DNA from: Dipylidium caninum
Lineage: Eukaryota; Platyhelminthes; Cestoda; Cyclophyllidea; Dipylidiidae
Assembly (NCBI GenBank): GCA_017562135.1
Contig: QEYB01001642.1
Span: 124,001 to 188,000 of the forward strand
Reading direction: 5' to 3'
Length of the DNA: 64,000 nt
Shown here: positions 30,449 through 41,471 of the stretch, piece by piece
Layout of the letters: every line of letters begins with the position of its first letter
How positions within the stretch are numbered: position 1 is the first letter of the stretch
Translations under genes and position numbers: made by a program
Notes under the pieces: generated by a model
Database searches by the model: none
Told to the model about the DNA's origin: nothing
Seen by the model: the letters and a program-made list of their open reading frames with translations, nothing else

Positions 30449-31393
30449 GTGAAACTTGCCTCCCGAATGTATTTTGGAACCTTTACAAGACCTCATTTGA
30501 TTAGGCTATTTGTCCGTTCCCCCACTTTTATTTCTGACGTGACCATTCTAAAACCCCTTACTGGGTGTCCATTATACAATTTTTCCCGTCACACCAGCTC
30601 AAATCCGTGGTCAAATGTAGCTACCATCCCCAATATCTTGACAACTTTACGCATTACCGCTACTCCATTTATAGTTTACCTTGTTTTACGTCATGATTTT
30701 CCACCTGCTGCCATGCTAACCATCGCTGCTGGATTGACCGATGTTGTACGTTTGCTATTTGCATCACCCTCTCTAGGCTGACGGTTACATTGCCCGCAGA
30801 TACCCATCCCAGCAGTCGATCGCCGGTTCGTACCTAGACCCTCTAGCAGACAAGTTTTTCGTATCATCACTTGCCGGATCTCTGGCCTATGCCGGCCTGT
30901 TCCCTGGTAGATAAACTATTTCGATAATTTTTAGTAAGTTTGTTGGGATTAATTTTGACGCGAGACGCTCTCCTCCTAGTCGGCGCTTCTTATATACGTT
31001 TTATCTCCTTGCGACCACCGGTAAGTACCCCACTTTACTTACTTTAGCGTTCTCTGCGAAACCTAGCATTCCCCAAGGAGGCGGTGATTGAAATGAAACC
31101 TTCCGTTTCTAGCAAGGTTTGCCGTGATTTTATAGCGAAGTCTACAATCATTTAGCTTAACACTGCCGTTCAAGTCACAGCAGTAGTATTTAGTCTATTG
31201 GCCCCTGTTTTAGGGCATGAGGATAGCCTTGCGCCCCATGCCTTATGGTGAGTTGTATCCTTGTCCCCATCATTTCAGGTTAATGGCCGCAATGACGACG
31301 ATCTACTCGGGTTTCGGTTATGTTCGGAGTTTTCCAAGAGTATATCAGGAGGCTCTCAGGATTTCCGCTTCGAAGAAGGGGGAAAAAAAATAA
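30449..31393 (+). CDS. CRLS1: Cardiolipin synthase (CDP-alcohol phosphatidyltransferase), 6 exons
   Basis: Joins phosphatidylglycerol and CDP-diacylglycerol to make cardiolipin in the mitochondrial inner membrane. Exons 30449-30745, 30777-30906, 30935-31020, 31048-31116, 31156-31247 and 31279-31393 sum to 789 bases (262 residues plus stop), all phases matching. The N-terminus is basic and Ser/Arg-rich, fitting a mitochondrial presequence. TIPNILTTLRI precedes the catalytic CDP-OH-P motif, which spans exons 1-2: D-x2-DGYIAR-x9-G-x3-DPLAD. LILTRDALLLVGASYIR and LNTAVQV follow as in animal CRLS1. Four GT-AG introns are 27-31 bases and one is 39. The FRS2-like gene lies tail-to-tail 102 bases away. 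Confidence 0.95.
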
Positions 31394-31495
31394 GCCCCGA
31401 CACTTGTATGAAAACATCTGTGCACATACACATGTCTACATTTCTATGACGTTCTTGTAATGTTTAACGTATCAACTTCAGGGGAGCAAGGTGCT

Positions 31496-32979
31496 CTACG
31501 CACACGATGAGACCACAAGGGCATGTTGGTTTTCGTAGAAATGACCATTAGTGAAGTTTGGTACAGCGATCAGATAGGCACCTCCGGAACCGGCAGATGT
31601 GGGCGAGGTGGGAGAACGGTTTAACAACAGCGTCGAGGACTGCGATAGCATACGACTCAGGTAAATGTAGTCATCATTGGGCCGCCATCGACGATGGTTC
31701 GCCCGATCAGAATGCGTCGCAATCTGGTTTGGTGCGCGTTCACGCCACCTATGTGGATGAATGTCAGTCACCTCCGTAGTTTTTGCTAAATCAGAAGAAA
31801 AATTTCATTACATGATCCTGAATGCTTCGTTAGCTTGTTGTTTGTGCTAAGCCGAAAAGGGCACGGATAGAGTTTAGATCGGACTCCAAAGCGACGACTT
31901 CAAAGTTGTAACGATAGAAACATTAAAACAGGCGAGCGACCAAGATGAGGTGGCACTTTGGACCTTAGGAGTGGGGCAGTTGCTCGAACTACCTGGAGGC
32001 GAAGGAATCTCTTGTGGAGCGCTCGCCGACGGACCGCCCGAGGATTTCCACGTTTCTTGCATCTATAGGATTGAAACGATTTTGCGTCAGCTCGCTAGCA
32101 GGGGTCTGTGGGATGTTAGACAGCATGGGGGCGGGAAAATTTCGAAATAATCCTAGTAGTGGGCAGACTATAGGTGGGTATCATGGAAGACGGACGGCAG
32201 CGTATCATACGAAAAATCAACTACACAATAAATGAGAGGGGGATCTTGACGTACCACATTCGGCCAGCAGGTACACAAAGTAGCCTGAGCAGAAGCGGTC
32301 AGGGCCAAGGTATTGACGTGCTCGCTCAATAAGGCATAGAAATAGCGTGCTTGTTTGCATTTAAAGACGAAGACTCCGGCTGGAGAAAGAAAAGGATAAA
32401 TAACAAATATGTCATGACCTGCTTCAAAGGTATGTAAGCGACCGTTTACGCTACAACAGATTGAAATTCTACCCAACTATGAACTTCAGCACAGGATGGG
32501 TTTGTTACAGAGGTGAAAGTGTAAAATTCTGGTAAATGAGGCAAAGCAACAACTTGCAAGGGCCGGTATCATAATTATGGATGTAGTCAAGAAGGGAAAA
32601 AGACAAGAACAGATCTTGACGTACATACGGGACATCGACGACCAGCTTCGAAGGTAAACAGCTGGTCGCAATAACCATATTCTCGTAGACCAACTAGAGG
32701 CCAAATTGTAATCTTAACAACGTTGTTTTCAGAATAGCGGTAGCGCAGGTCATCATGTGTGATTTCTAGCCTTCCATTTGACACTTGACTCCCGGAGTCA
32801 TTCAGGAGACGAGCTTTACATGAGCAATATATTTGCGAGTGTGCATAAGACATTATTCCCTGATGTTTAGACAACGGTTCACCAGCACATTCAGAAACGC
32901 AATAATCATCATTCAGAATGGGTTGCCTATCATCATGGTTGCAGGGACCCGCAACAACCCTGCTGTGACTAACACCCAT
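31496..32979 (-). CDS. FRS2-like adaptor with myristoylation site and IRS-type PTB domain
   Basis: A docking protein of the FRS2/DOK kind that links receptor tyrosine kinases to downstream signalling at the membrane. Exons 32979-32625, 32379-32255, 32105-31993, 31897-31812 and 31785-31496 sum to 969 bases (322 residues), all in phase. The start MGVSHS fits an N-myristoylation signal (Gly2, Ser6), as in FRS2. Residues about 50-150 form the PTB domain: GRLEITHDDLRYRY, IWPLVGLREYGY, LFTFEAGRRCP, then GVFVFKCKQARYFYALL across the first intron. The rest is Ser/Thr/Pro-rich with DDYIYLSR and GHFYENQ tyrosines that could be phosphorylated (inference). The third exon is the least certain. One intron is 26 bases. 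Confidence 0.85.
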
Positions 32980-33439
32980 TTTCAACAACTGATTGTTGGT
33001 GTAGTTAACGTTGACCTTGGATGTTTCTTGCCACGACGCCTTAAACCGCTGCAGTGCAGGGAGATGGGTATCTGGCACTTAAGGCATAGATGCTTTTACT
33101 GAGGGCTCCTTTAGATGCCGCGACCACAATTACGATTTGCCGTTGCACGAAGGTGGTACATTAACCTTCTGAACAATAATTTTAGCCCAAATTCGGCAGA
33201 GCTTTGGGTATAAATTTGTATTAATCATAAATTAAGAAATGAGACGGTATAAGACGATTTTCAAACATCGTCCTTAAACGTTGCTGTTCAATGCCGTATT
33301 CTTTTACCGGAAATGTCTCAAGCGCAATAAATTTGACAGTATATTATAGCCCGGAGTAAGTGTGTGGTTGACACGAATACATTGTTGTACCGATCAAGAT
33401 TGTGTTTTACTGTATTCTAACACAAGAGCTTACTTCAGA

Positions 33440-35421
33440 GGACCAAGGCAGGACTTTGGAGGACATCTATTTCGCCTCGGTGCGGGCATCTCACGGTGGA
33501 TAAATTTGAAAATGTGCTCCATGCTCTTGGGTGGACCCACAGCTCCCTCGAAGGGGTATGTTGATTTATAAGACCTCGTCCAACAAATAAAGAGAACGGC
33601 TGTTTTACAAGCTTGCGATAGAAGTGCTATCGTTCTGTAAGCTACTGTTCCAAATAGACGAATTGGAAGCAGAGATCATTTATATTAACCCGCAAATGTT
33701 TTACTCCTATAACCGTACCTGCTTTTAATGGCGTTCGTGCTGTGCTCACTAATGTTATTTTTTTTAGGAACCTCTCGTTATCTTCAAAGTATTCATCCTC
33801 CTCAATAGGATACTTTAACCGATCCATATTTTCTCTTCACATTAGGTTTCGGATTTTCGGGTTTGCCCTATTAACAGAGGACATTTAATTCCTCGAGATC
33901 GTCTCGAGTCTCATATTGAGAGATGCCGTTTGCGTCAAAAGGGCTACTCGCGGGATCAAATTGTGAGTGTTGCCGGGTGGTTATATTTGTTTCGGGTTAA
34001 CTTTTTTTGCCAATATGTTCACGTGTGACTGTCGTTAACAGTCATTCGAAAGGATTCATAAGAGAGCTGTTTGGTTACTCTTTAATTATGTTACTGGTCC
34101 TTCCGATAATGTAATTTGTGAGGCGCCTAAAGTGGTATGTTTTTCTAGTTATTATGTCTCTTGACTTCTACACCATAAATCCTGATATCAGTTCCCGGCT
34201 TCGCTTTTAGTTAAGAAGCCTTTTTATTCAGACAACTGATCATATCCATAGATTCCTGCCCGACTTACTCATATTTTTGTTCCTTTAGCAAGCATTCTGG
34301 GAATACAATGAAGAAGAAATTTGGAAATTTGCTGAATTGAAGACGCATTCTAACAATTTCGCAGTACAATCACCTATTATCGTTGATCACTCCGGAAAAC
34401 AACGGACTAATGAGCTATCAACAGAAAGTGGGGGTTCACTTGTGACGTTCACCTTTTTCCCTTGGACTTAAACTAGGTTGCCGTGTAGGCTCTCTCCAAA
34501 TAGCCATTTCGACTAGTTATTTTAACTGATAATGCTACTAGAGTCGCGATTTTGTCCTATTTATTATCTTCACTTCCAACTTTTGGTCGAACATGCACTG
34601 CGAATGCTTACGAACGTAGCTTTTCAATTAGCATTCATTTTAACACTAGTCTTAATATGCCATCATACACCTTATATACATTGACGCTGGTTCATGTTGC
34701 TTTAATAATTGTCTTAGTTTGTTTAAGATATATTTAATGGGAAATCTACATCAATATACTACTAAAAAGTACTTCCTTTTGTGTTTGGAGACATTTAGAA
34801 TATTACTCGTATCAGTTGCCGGTATAGTTAAGGAATTATTTTCTTTCTACAATCAGACTGTTATGTTAATGATAGATGTTAACGATTATTGTTCCTAAGG
34901 CTTGGAATCTTATATGTGGACTATATTTTCGCTCTACTCCGTGAATTCCTGTTAGATAGCTTAGTTTCCTGATGAAAGACATTTATTCTTTTAACAATTA
35001 TTGTTAGCCTATTAATATCTATTTTTATTATTATTCCTAACATAGATCAAAAAACAAGACGAATTCTTACCTATTAATGTGTTTTTATGGTATGGCGTAG
35101 TTTTATTTTAGTTAATCAATTCTACCGAGAAGTTGTATTTTCATTCTCTCCATAGGTCGTGGAAAGAGAAGTCTCTCTTCTCAAGAGCTAGCATTTATGA
35201 GGGATCTAAAGCGGAGGAAACAAAGCTACCGTGGAATACATACTGTTAAGAAATCGTATATTGAAGTGAGCATATTTCCCTGCGTTTGACGTATTTGAAC
35301 GCTATGGTGTGCAAGCTTGAACTTTTTGTCACTGGTGCAATTTGTTCTGATTAAGGTTCTCCGAGAGGTCATAGAGCGCCACACTGCACTCCTGAGCACT
35401 TTTCCGGATCCGAACGAGTGA
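33440..35421 (+). CDS. SNRNP48: U11/U12 snRNP 48 kDa protein homologue (minor spliceosome)
   Basis: U11-48K recognises the 5' splice site of U12-type introns. Exons seen: one ending at 33555 (VDKFENVLHALGWTHSSLEG, like the human LEEVTASLGWDLDSLDPG segment), 33846-33962, 34289-34441, 35156-35265 and 35356-35421 with a TGA stop. The second exon carries the CHHC zinc finger: C-x5-H-x9-H-x3-C in CPINRGHLIPRDRLESHIERC-type spacing, followed by RLRQKGYSRDQ as in U11-48K. The fourth reads FMRDLKRRKQSYRG and HTVKKSY, matching the human YKRRRQSYRAKNVHITKKSY block; the last reads VLREVIERH. The start codon and any exon between 34.44 and 35.16 kb are unresolved. Confidence 0.82.
34442..35155. other. T-rich intron of the U11-48K gene
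   Basis: An AT-rich, T-biased interval without a convincing exon. Human U11-48K has sequence between the two flanking blocks, so an undetected exon may be here. Confidence 0.5.
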
Positions 35422-35613
35422 GAGCACAACTCTTGTTTACTGTTTTTTGGTTGTCATTTTCCCTGAATATTGTAACCCTTCTTCCTTCGAGCTACACTGG
35501 CGACAATGGCTCATCATATGTTAGTGTACGGACTTAGCATTTAGCTCGAGGCGTGAATTCTGTATAATCATATCCCTATTTTGGAAATTTACTTTAACAG
35601 ATTGTTTGGCTGG

Positions 35614-35756
35614 TAGGTGGTCAAACAGTACGGAAGTAAGCCACTTGAACACAATCTCTTCAGGTTAACCACGGAAGCTGAATTTTGGAAATCTGCCTTA
35701 CTAAGGCGCCCAAAAGTATTTCAAGATTTGATTTATAAGGCTGGCAGAATAAGCTA
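35614..35756 (+). CDS. Candidate exon downstream of U11-48K
   Basis: A 143-base open segment between the acceptor GGCTGGTAG and the donor GTGAGG. In frame 0 it reads VVKQYGSKPLEHNLFRLTTE and further with Phe/Trp/Arg/Lys content typical of coding sequence. It could be an alternative last part of U11-48K (a GTGAGA donor sits at that gene's stop) or another gene. Not identified. Confidence 0.35.
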
Positions 35757-36034
35757 CGTGAGGTTATTTTCATTCATTTCACTTTTTACGACTGTTACTT
35801 TGATTTTATGATTTAGTAAAAAGGGAACTGTTTTATTTCGCATAACTCGTTGACTAACTAACCCTAGTTATATTTTTTGATACGGCTCCTGTTTGCAAAA
35901 AAACGCACTCATTATTTGCATTTAAATGTGATCGAATCTGCTTTTCCTCCTCTAATCGCGAGGACTTTCGATTCACACCGACTAGCACGAGGCGACAATA
36001 GAGCTAGTGTGGTTGTTTTCCGTTTTTCTATAGA

Positions 36035-36307
36035 TCATGTATGGTTGCGATTTTGAATGCATTCCTTGTGCATTTTCGAGAGAGAACGTTTTATTTGACG
36101 GCTCGTACATAGATGGGGAAAGCACTTTGGGGCGTGATGGAATGCCAACATCTCTGCCACTTCATTGGCTATTTTTGGCAACGCCGCTATGCCTTGACTC
36201 AAGTTAATTATCTGGCTCAGCAGCTTAACTGTTGTATCTCCCTCCATGCTTCCTTTTTCCGAACAATAATTCCTTAATGCATGTCGGTAAATCCTCCACT
36301 GCATCAC
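36035..36307 (-). CDS. Small open frame or terminal exon, unidentified
   Basis: A 90-codon minus-strand frame beginning MMQWRIYRHALRNYC with amphipathic leucine-rich content (TTVKLLSQIINLSQGIAALP) and a Cys/His-rich end. It sits alone in AT-rich sequence. It could be a real small gene, a last exon, or chance; no family was recognised. Confidence 0.3.
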   Translation of the reverse strand: MMQWRIYRHALRNYCSEKGSMEGDTTVKLLSQIINLSQGIAALPKIANEVAEMLAFHHAPKCFPHLCTSRQIKRSLSKMHKECIQNRNHT

Positions 36308-36309
36308 TA

Positions 36310-38113
36310 CTCACACGTTTTTTAGCGCTGTAAAACTCTGAATTTTTGTTGATTGCTATGAGGACCTACTAGTAATCCATTCCTCTGACTCTCTCTTCGC
36401 TTTCATACCAACTCGTAGAGTCTTACAAGTGCTGCGACCGGTTATGTTAGTCCCATTGATGAGCTGTTCTTTCTGAACATTTTACTAAATACAGCGACGT
36501 ATTATAGTTGGGTTTGGTGTAACTTATCACTAGTCTCTTCTAACTTCATTTCCGATTGTGCTACTTTTGTCGTTTATCGTATTTTTAACAAATTTACAGA
36601 CGATTGGAATGTACACATCGGCCTCATTCCACTTACTCTTCACGCGACGACCGAACCAGATCCGGTGAAAAGAGGCGAAAGAGCTAAAATCGTAATTTGT
36701 TTCCTTTGCGATTACCTTTGTGTGTGTGCGTTTATGTGTATGTATAAATAAATGATTCTACGACTTTTCCTTCCATTGTCTCACCTCTTAAACTCTATTT
36801 TCGCAGTGGGAACTTTACTTATGACGACTTGAGTCACTCCAGTAAACTAATTTCAGGAAACTCAAGCGCTCCGTAAACCATTCGTGCTCTTTAATTCCAT
36901 TGTTCGTTGCACCTCTCGATTGTTGTGCGTATGTCGCTTTGTAAAACTGCCGCTCCTATTTTCCCGCGAGTCTTCTCGTTCCAACTTGGAGCCTGTTTCT
37001 TGATATTTTTTCCATTTTGCAAGTGCAAATCATTTACCGTTGGCAATTTTCTGAGTCCCAGTCGTTCATGCGGTTGAATATGTCATTAAAGTCTCGTTGC
37101 TTTTTGTAATACGAAATGAGACATCATGAGTTGTGGCGCAGCTGCCTCACAACGCTTCTTGTCATCTACTAAAGAAAGGACCGTCTCTCAAAAGTCCCAC
37201 CGACTTTACTGTTTCGAGAGAATAGAATGCTTTAACGGAGGTGCGAGTAGTTGCTACGGTTAAAATTTGCCTAATCCAACTTATCATAGCAGATTACTAA
37301 AATACGTCTAATATTGTACTTCTCATTAGATTGCATTTGTCAAGTTGTCCAGTTTCATAATAAACTTTGGGCATAGTGCTGTGTGTCGTGTTGGGGGACG
37401 GACGGACGGAAGTCTGACGACAACTGTTTGGCGTCGGTTTGGTCCGCACGTGGCCGCGCCGTGCAGATCAGCAAGCGGGGCCCACGAGAGTGCTTCATTC
37501 GGATCGTCGTGTGTAGCATCGGCAGGGATCCTCCGCACACATCGGTGGGTCCTATAAACCCAATGGAAGCTTCTACTTGGGTGTTAACAAACGTCCCTCG
37601 GAGTGCTCTCACTTGGAGCAGCGTGTTTCCACACATGCCGAAAGTATTATTGAGACCCCAGGAGCAAAAGTATGTCCAATGGGAAGCTGTGCCCTTCATT
37701 ATTTTTAGCAGCGGCCACAAAACATAGTTGAATATAGAAATAGGGCGAAGAGCGGCGAATTGGGCACAGTTATGGCTTGGTGAAGATGACAAGAGTGTTT
37801 GGAATTTTCGTCTCAAGAGTCGCGTTTGTTCGCTCTCTTGGGTTAGAAACCAGGCAAACTACTAGTAGAGGTGTTGAAATGAGTGGCAGTGTAATGAAGT
37901 AAGCGGGTTTAACTACTGGCAATCAGAGCCACTTTAAACAGAAAGTCTGAGTGTTAAAACGTATTCAACCGAGTCGAGCTCCTTACAGTTTCCACGGTTC
38001 CTCTCTCCTTATTGGCTGAGACGTCCGCTGATGTGCCAACCAATCGCAGTGACGGCTGACCGTCCCTGCATAAACCCTCACTCTTCGCCCACACCGTCAT
38101 TTCTGACACAGCG
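36310..38113. other. Intergenic interval
   Basis: AT-rich to about 37.3 kb, then GC-richer. Several overlapping frames on both strands at 37.3-37.8 kb lack splice-site or family support. The last 150 bases before the 38.1 kb gene hold ATTGGCTGAGA and CCAATCGCA, CCAAT-box-like elements in both orientations, which could belong to its promoter (inference). Confidence 0.45.
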
Positions 38114-39154
38114 ATGTTTGTGGAGAACATTCGCCCCAAGTGGTCTTCGGCCAACTCGCTGCCAGCATCTCTACGAGTGCGACAGATCCTATACCAACTG
38201 TCGCCAACCTGTGTTTGTCCGAATTTTTCTGGCATGGTTCATGAACTGCAGCACTATCAGAATCTATACAACTCTACTGAGTGTGGGGATGGAAAGTGCA
38301 GACCGAGGCAACTCCTCGCCCTCGCCTTAGAAACGTCGCGTTCTCCCTCCCGCGACAAAAGGTTCCCGAATCTGGTAGATAAAACAAAATCCAAAAACCG
38401 TAAGCGTAGGCGACCGAGACTCATGTCAGAAGACTTGTGTGACAGACGCAAAATGAACGATATAGAACTGCTCTTCTACCGTCATCCTAAAGACAGTAGA
38501 ATTTTTCCCCGATATTCACTCCAATTCCGGAAGGATTCAAGTGAACTCAGCAATAGCCTCCGGTATCGCAGCTTGGCCGAAGGCTCCGTAAGACTGGCCA
38601 TGTCCTGCTGGTCAGCTGGTCGTCAAACTATACCGAAAATTCGAATACATGATGAAAACGGAGAAAGCAATAGCCTGTCCAGTCAATTTCCTTGCATTAA
38701 ACGAAGCAACAGTTTTAATTGCATTGAATCGGAGAATTTTGAAGAAAGCGCCAAATTTAGAGCGCAATCCGACGAGGCGCTGCAGGCACAGCCGCCAGCA
38801 GCTACTGGCATCTCCTATTCCTCCGCTGAATTCGATGAGTTGCGATCTTCTGTATATTCGGTACACGGTAGCACGAAAAATAGCGGAACGTTTCCATTAG
38901 CTTTCGTTGTTTTGCGTAAAAGTGATTCCCTGGAGAGTTCATTCGGCACTCAACGAAAATGCCGAAGCTTGAACGACATTGAACTATATGCCCGTGGAGT
39001 TGAAGGAGATCAGTCTGTTAATCGTGTCTTCTCTGATTGCAATTTAACGTCTTTAAACTCTCGAACGTCGACTGATCTCTTCGAGACGGCGAATATTCTC
39101 GGTCTAGCCCTGGAAATGCATTTGAAGCGACAGACCAGCAATCAAACTGTGTAA
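38114..39154 (+). CDS. Intronless 346-residue protein of unknown function
   Basis: The longest uninterrupted frame in the plus-strand genes, starting MFVENIRPKWSSANSLPASL and ending in TAA. The protein is basic near residues 70-110 (KNRKRRRPRLMSEDL) and Ser-rich elsewhere, with no membrane segment or recognised domain. Two copies of an NDIEL element occur (RRKMNDIELLFY near residue 115, RKCRSLNDIELYARG near residue 288), and several R-x-x-S/S-x-S sites (IKRSNSFN, LRKSDSLES) resemble kinase or 14-3-3 sites (inference). The final stretch LFETANILGLALEMHLK looks helical. An intronless gene among multi-exon neighbours could be a retrogene or simply a lineage-specific gene. Confidence 0.6.
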   Translation: MFVENIRPKWSSANSLPASLRVRQILYQLSPTCVCPNFSGMVHELQHYQNLYNSTECGDGKCRPRQLLALALETSRSPSRDKRFPNLVDKTKSKNRKRRRPRLMSEDLCDRRKMNDIELLFYRHPKDSRIFPRYSLQFRKDSSELSNSLRYRSLAEGSVRLAMSCWSAGRQTIPKIRIHDENGESNSLSSQFPCIKRSNSFNCIESENFEESAKFRAQSDEALQAQPPAATGISYSSAEFDELRSSVYSVHGSTKNSGTFPLAFVVLRKSDSLESSFGTQRKCRSLNDIELYARGVEGDQSVNRVFSDCNLTSLNSRTSTDLFETANILGLALEMHLKRQTSNQTV

Positions 39155-39418
39155 TGCACAGTTGTTGGTGTGGCATTTTTCCAATGTACATTACTGAGAT
39201 GAAATCATAATTTCAGTCAATACCAAAATCTCTTTCATGTACACAATTCAATATGCTCTGGGAACGAAGTAAACAAGCGTCGGTTTGTAGACTATCTGCG
39301 ATAGATTTGTGCTTGGCTTAATGAGAAAGGAGGGGTATTTGCGGATCAGGAATACGGGCGCTCTTGTGGCGGGGATTTGCTCCCTTACGTCTGTCTCCAT
39401 TGCATTGCCCTCCCTCAG

Positions 39419-39716
39419 CGGTGAACCCCGCAACGCGCCACGACGAATGGACGCCAATCGACTTCGCAGACGACACCTCGCACTACTTCGTTTACAGACT
39501 TCCAACGTTACATTTCCGTAAGATGGCTTTTCACGCCGTGGCAAGTGCCTTATGCAAAAGTAGTAGCTCGAGTATGACCAGGGGGTGCTCGATCCTCTTC
39601 GCTTCCCAGATCGGCGGTCTGTCTCCGCCGCGGATGGCGAACTCCTTCATGGCATGATTCAATTCCGTCTACCCAATCCGGAAGTCCGGTCTGCCCCGTT
39701 GGCGCGCAGGGCACAG
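39419..39716 (+). CDS. Two spliced exons of an unidentified gene
   Basis: Exon 39419-39517 (acceptor CCCTCAG, donor GTAAGA) reads NPATRHDEWTPIDFADDTSH then YFVYRLPTLHF. Exon 39582-39716 (acceptor ATGACCAG, donor GTTTCG or continuing to a stop at 39777) reads VLDPLRFPDRRSVSAADGE then LLHGMIQFRLPNPEVR. The split codon (C / GG) joins in phase. The residue pattern is strongly coding but I do not recognise the family. Upstream and downstream exons are not fixed. Confidence 0.5.
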
Positions 39717-40073
39717 GTTTCGGACTACGCCGAGGCGGGAATTTGGCTTACGATGTTAGGCCATCCAGCCAGACAGTAGTAAGGGCTACGACTTTTAAAG
39801 TGTCAGCCTTAAAAATGCTCATGAGGTTGGTTGTTCTGATTTATTGTCCCCTGAAATGCATAAGAAGGTAGCGCCAATCCTTTGTTTCTTTAGTTGTAAA
39901 CAACCCAGTCACCAACCCAAAAGCAATGCCTCATGAGTTAAAAAAAATCACTCAAATTATCCAGGCTGTTTTAGGAGACGATTGCGGCAGTGACCGTTGG
40001 CGAACGCGCATCGCTAAGGGCGACATCATTTATTTTGACCAGCTAAAAATAGTAGGAAGGAGAAAGACCGAAG

Positions 40074-40277
40074 GCAGCGCCCGCGGTGACTTGTGCCTAC
40101 GGGGAGGAAGGAGTCGCTGTCAGCGTCTCAACGCGTTCAGGGCAGCAGCCCAAGACCGACGTCGATCCACGCACACCACGTGCTGCAGTGGGTGTGGCTA
40201 TTTGCATTTCTCCTGGATGGATGCGCAGGCAACCCACGAAGTCAGCAGGTGTCGTCCACTCGTGTGGACTGCAGGCA
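40074..40277 (+). CDS. Candidate exon, unidentified plus-strand gene
   Basis: An open stretch reading AVTCAYGEEGVAVSVSTRSG, then TPRAAVGVAICISP, in a plus frame after several possible AG acceptors. It may belong to the same gene as the 39.4-39.7 kb exons. The boundaries are not fixed. Confidence 0.3.
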
Positions 40278-41059
40278 TAAGCAAGCGGCCAGACTGAGAT
40301 TCGAGTGCTTCCACCGTGGCACCAAATGAATGAAGCGAGAATACGAAGGCATCAGATCGTATGGTGTCCGCATTTTACGCCGGAATGTTTTGTCTTACTT
40401 CATTTGCCATTCACACCATCACTTTTGTTGACCGGTACTTTCCCAAACGATACAGTTGGTCGGGATAGGTTATGTTGTCAAACGCCTTTCACTTTAACAG
40501 AGGTAAAGGAAATGTCCCTTTTTTAACACCGATGAACGAGTGGCCCAAGGCGACACGTGGCATGACACGGGGAGGGAGAAGTGGGCGGTGGGTGAGATGC
40601 CCTGCGATCGCCATTGAGCAGGGAGCGGTGGTATTGTCGACAGTCCGCCTTCGTCAGGAAGAGGAGCCACCTGAATGTGGCCCATTAAATTGTCACTTGG
40701 GGTTCCAGCACCGGTGTGATTTGACAAATTAACATTATTTTGGCAGCTTCCCCAGGCAGCAAATGAGCCTGTTTCCTCTGACTATCGCTAATTCGTGAGT
40801 CAAACAATCTCGCACATCCGACTAGCGACATCCCCTTTCCTCGAACCGACCGTGTGATGCAGTCGTGGGGAGACAGCCTCACCTCCCCGTGGGCACTGCA
40901 AATCAGTGGGTAAAGTCACTCGCCAGCCTGAAATACTCGGCAGGGCGGAAGTGGATTGTGTGGTGGAACGGAGTTTGGGCAGAAGGTCATTCTGTTATGT
41001 GAGAAGAAGTTCACAATATTTCTACTTGGTCTGACAGACGGCCCGTCACCATAAGCGGA

Positions 41060-41236
41060 ATGAAAATTTGCACGGAGCAGATCTTCCCCAGAGCGTTAAG
41101 GCTGTCACTGCCAGTCGCTGGAGGTGGTCTCCGATTTTCTCGAGCTCCGATAAGCGGCAGCATATGTGGAGATCTCCGCCAAGATCGGAAGATCGGAACT
41201 TGCTCTTCCGTCCGTGCAATCACTACGATGTCTGGT
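41060..41236 (+). CDS. Candidate exon, unidentified plus-strand gene
   Basis: A plus frame reading ALRLSLPVAGGGLRFSRAPI then SGSICGDLRQD and SSVRAITTMSG, with a GTAGGC donor after it. The acceptor is not clear. Probably part of the same transcription unit as its plus-strand neighbours. Confidence 0.3.
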
Positions 41237-41383
41237 AGGCTTTTCTGTACTCGATTCGTTCATTAGACGCTCCGATTAGCCAGGTCATTCCTTTCTTCTG
41301 AGCGCCGAGTCACTAAAGCTGGAAAGTGGCGAGGGCGATTAGGAGCGAGTAATTCAACCGCGTGGGCCGGTGAGGCGAAGGTC

Positions 41384-41471
41384 TGAATGATGTCCTCTGC
41401 GCCTGGCCACCTTGTGTCCAGACTCTTCGACAGCTGCTGTGCAGCAGGAGCCATCAGCCAAAAGCTGAAAG
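41384..41471 (+). CDS. Candidate exon, unidentified plus-strand gene
   Basis: A plus frame reading MMSSAPGHLVSRLFDSCCAA then GAISQKLK, closed by a GTGAAG donor. No family was recognised. Confidence 0.28.

Noticed and set aside
33642..33827. 61-codon minus frame starting MDRLKYPIEEDEYFEDNE
   Set aside because: The composition looks coding, but it lies within an intron of U11-48K on the other strand and no partner exon was found.
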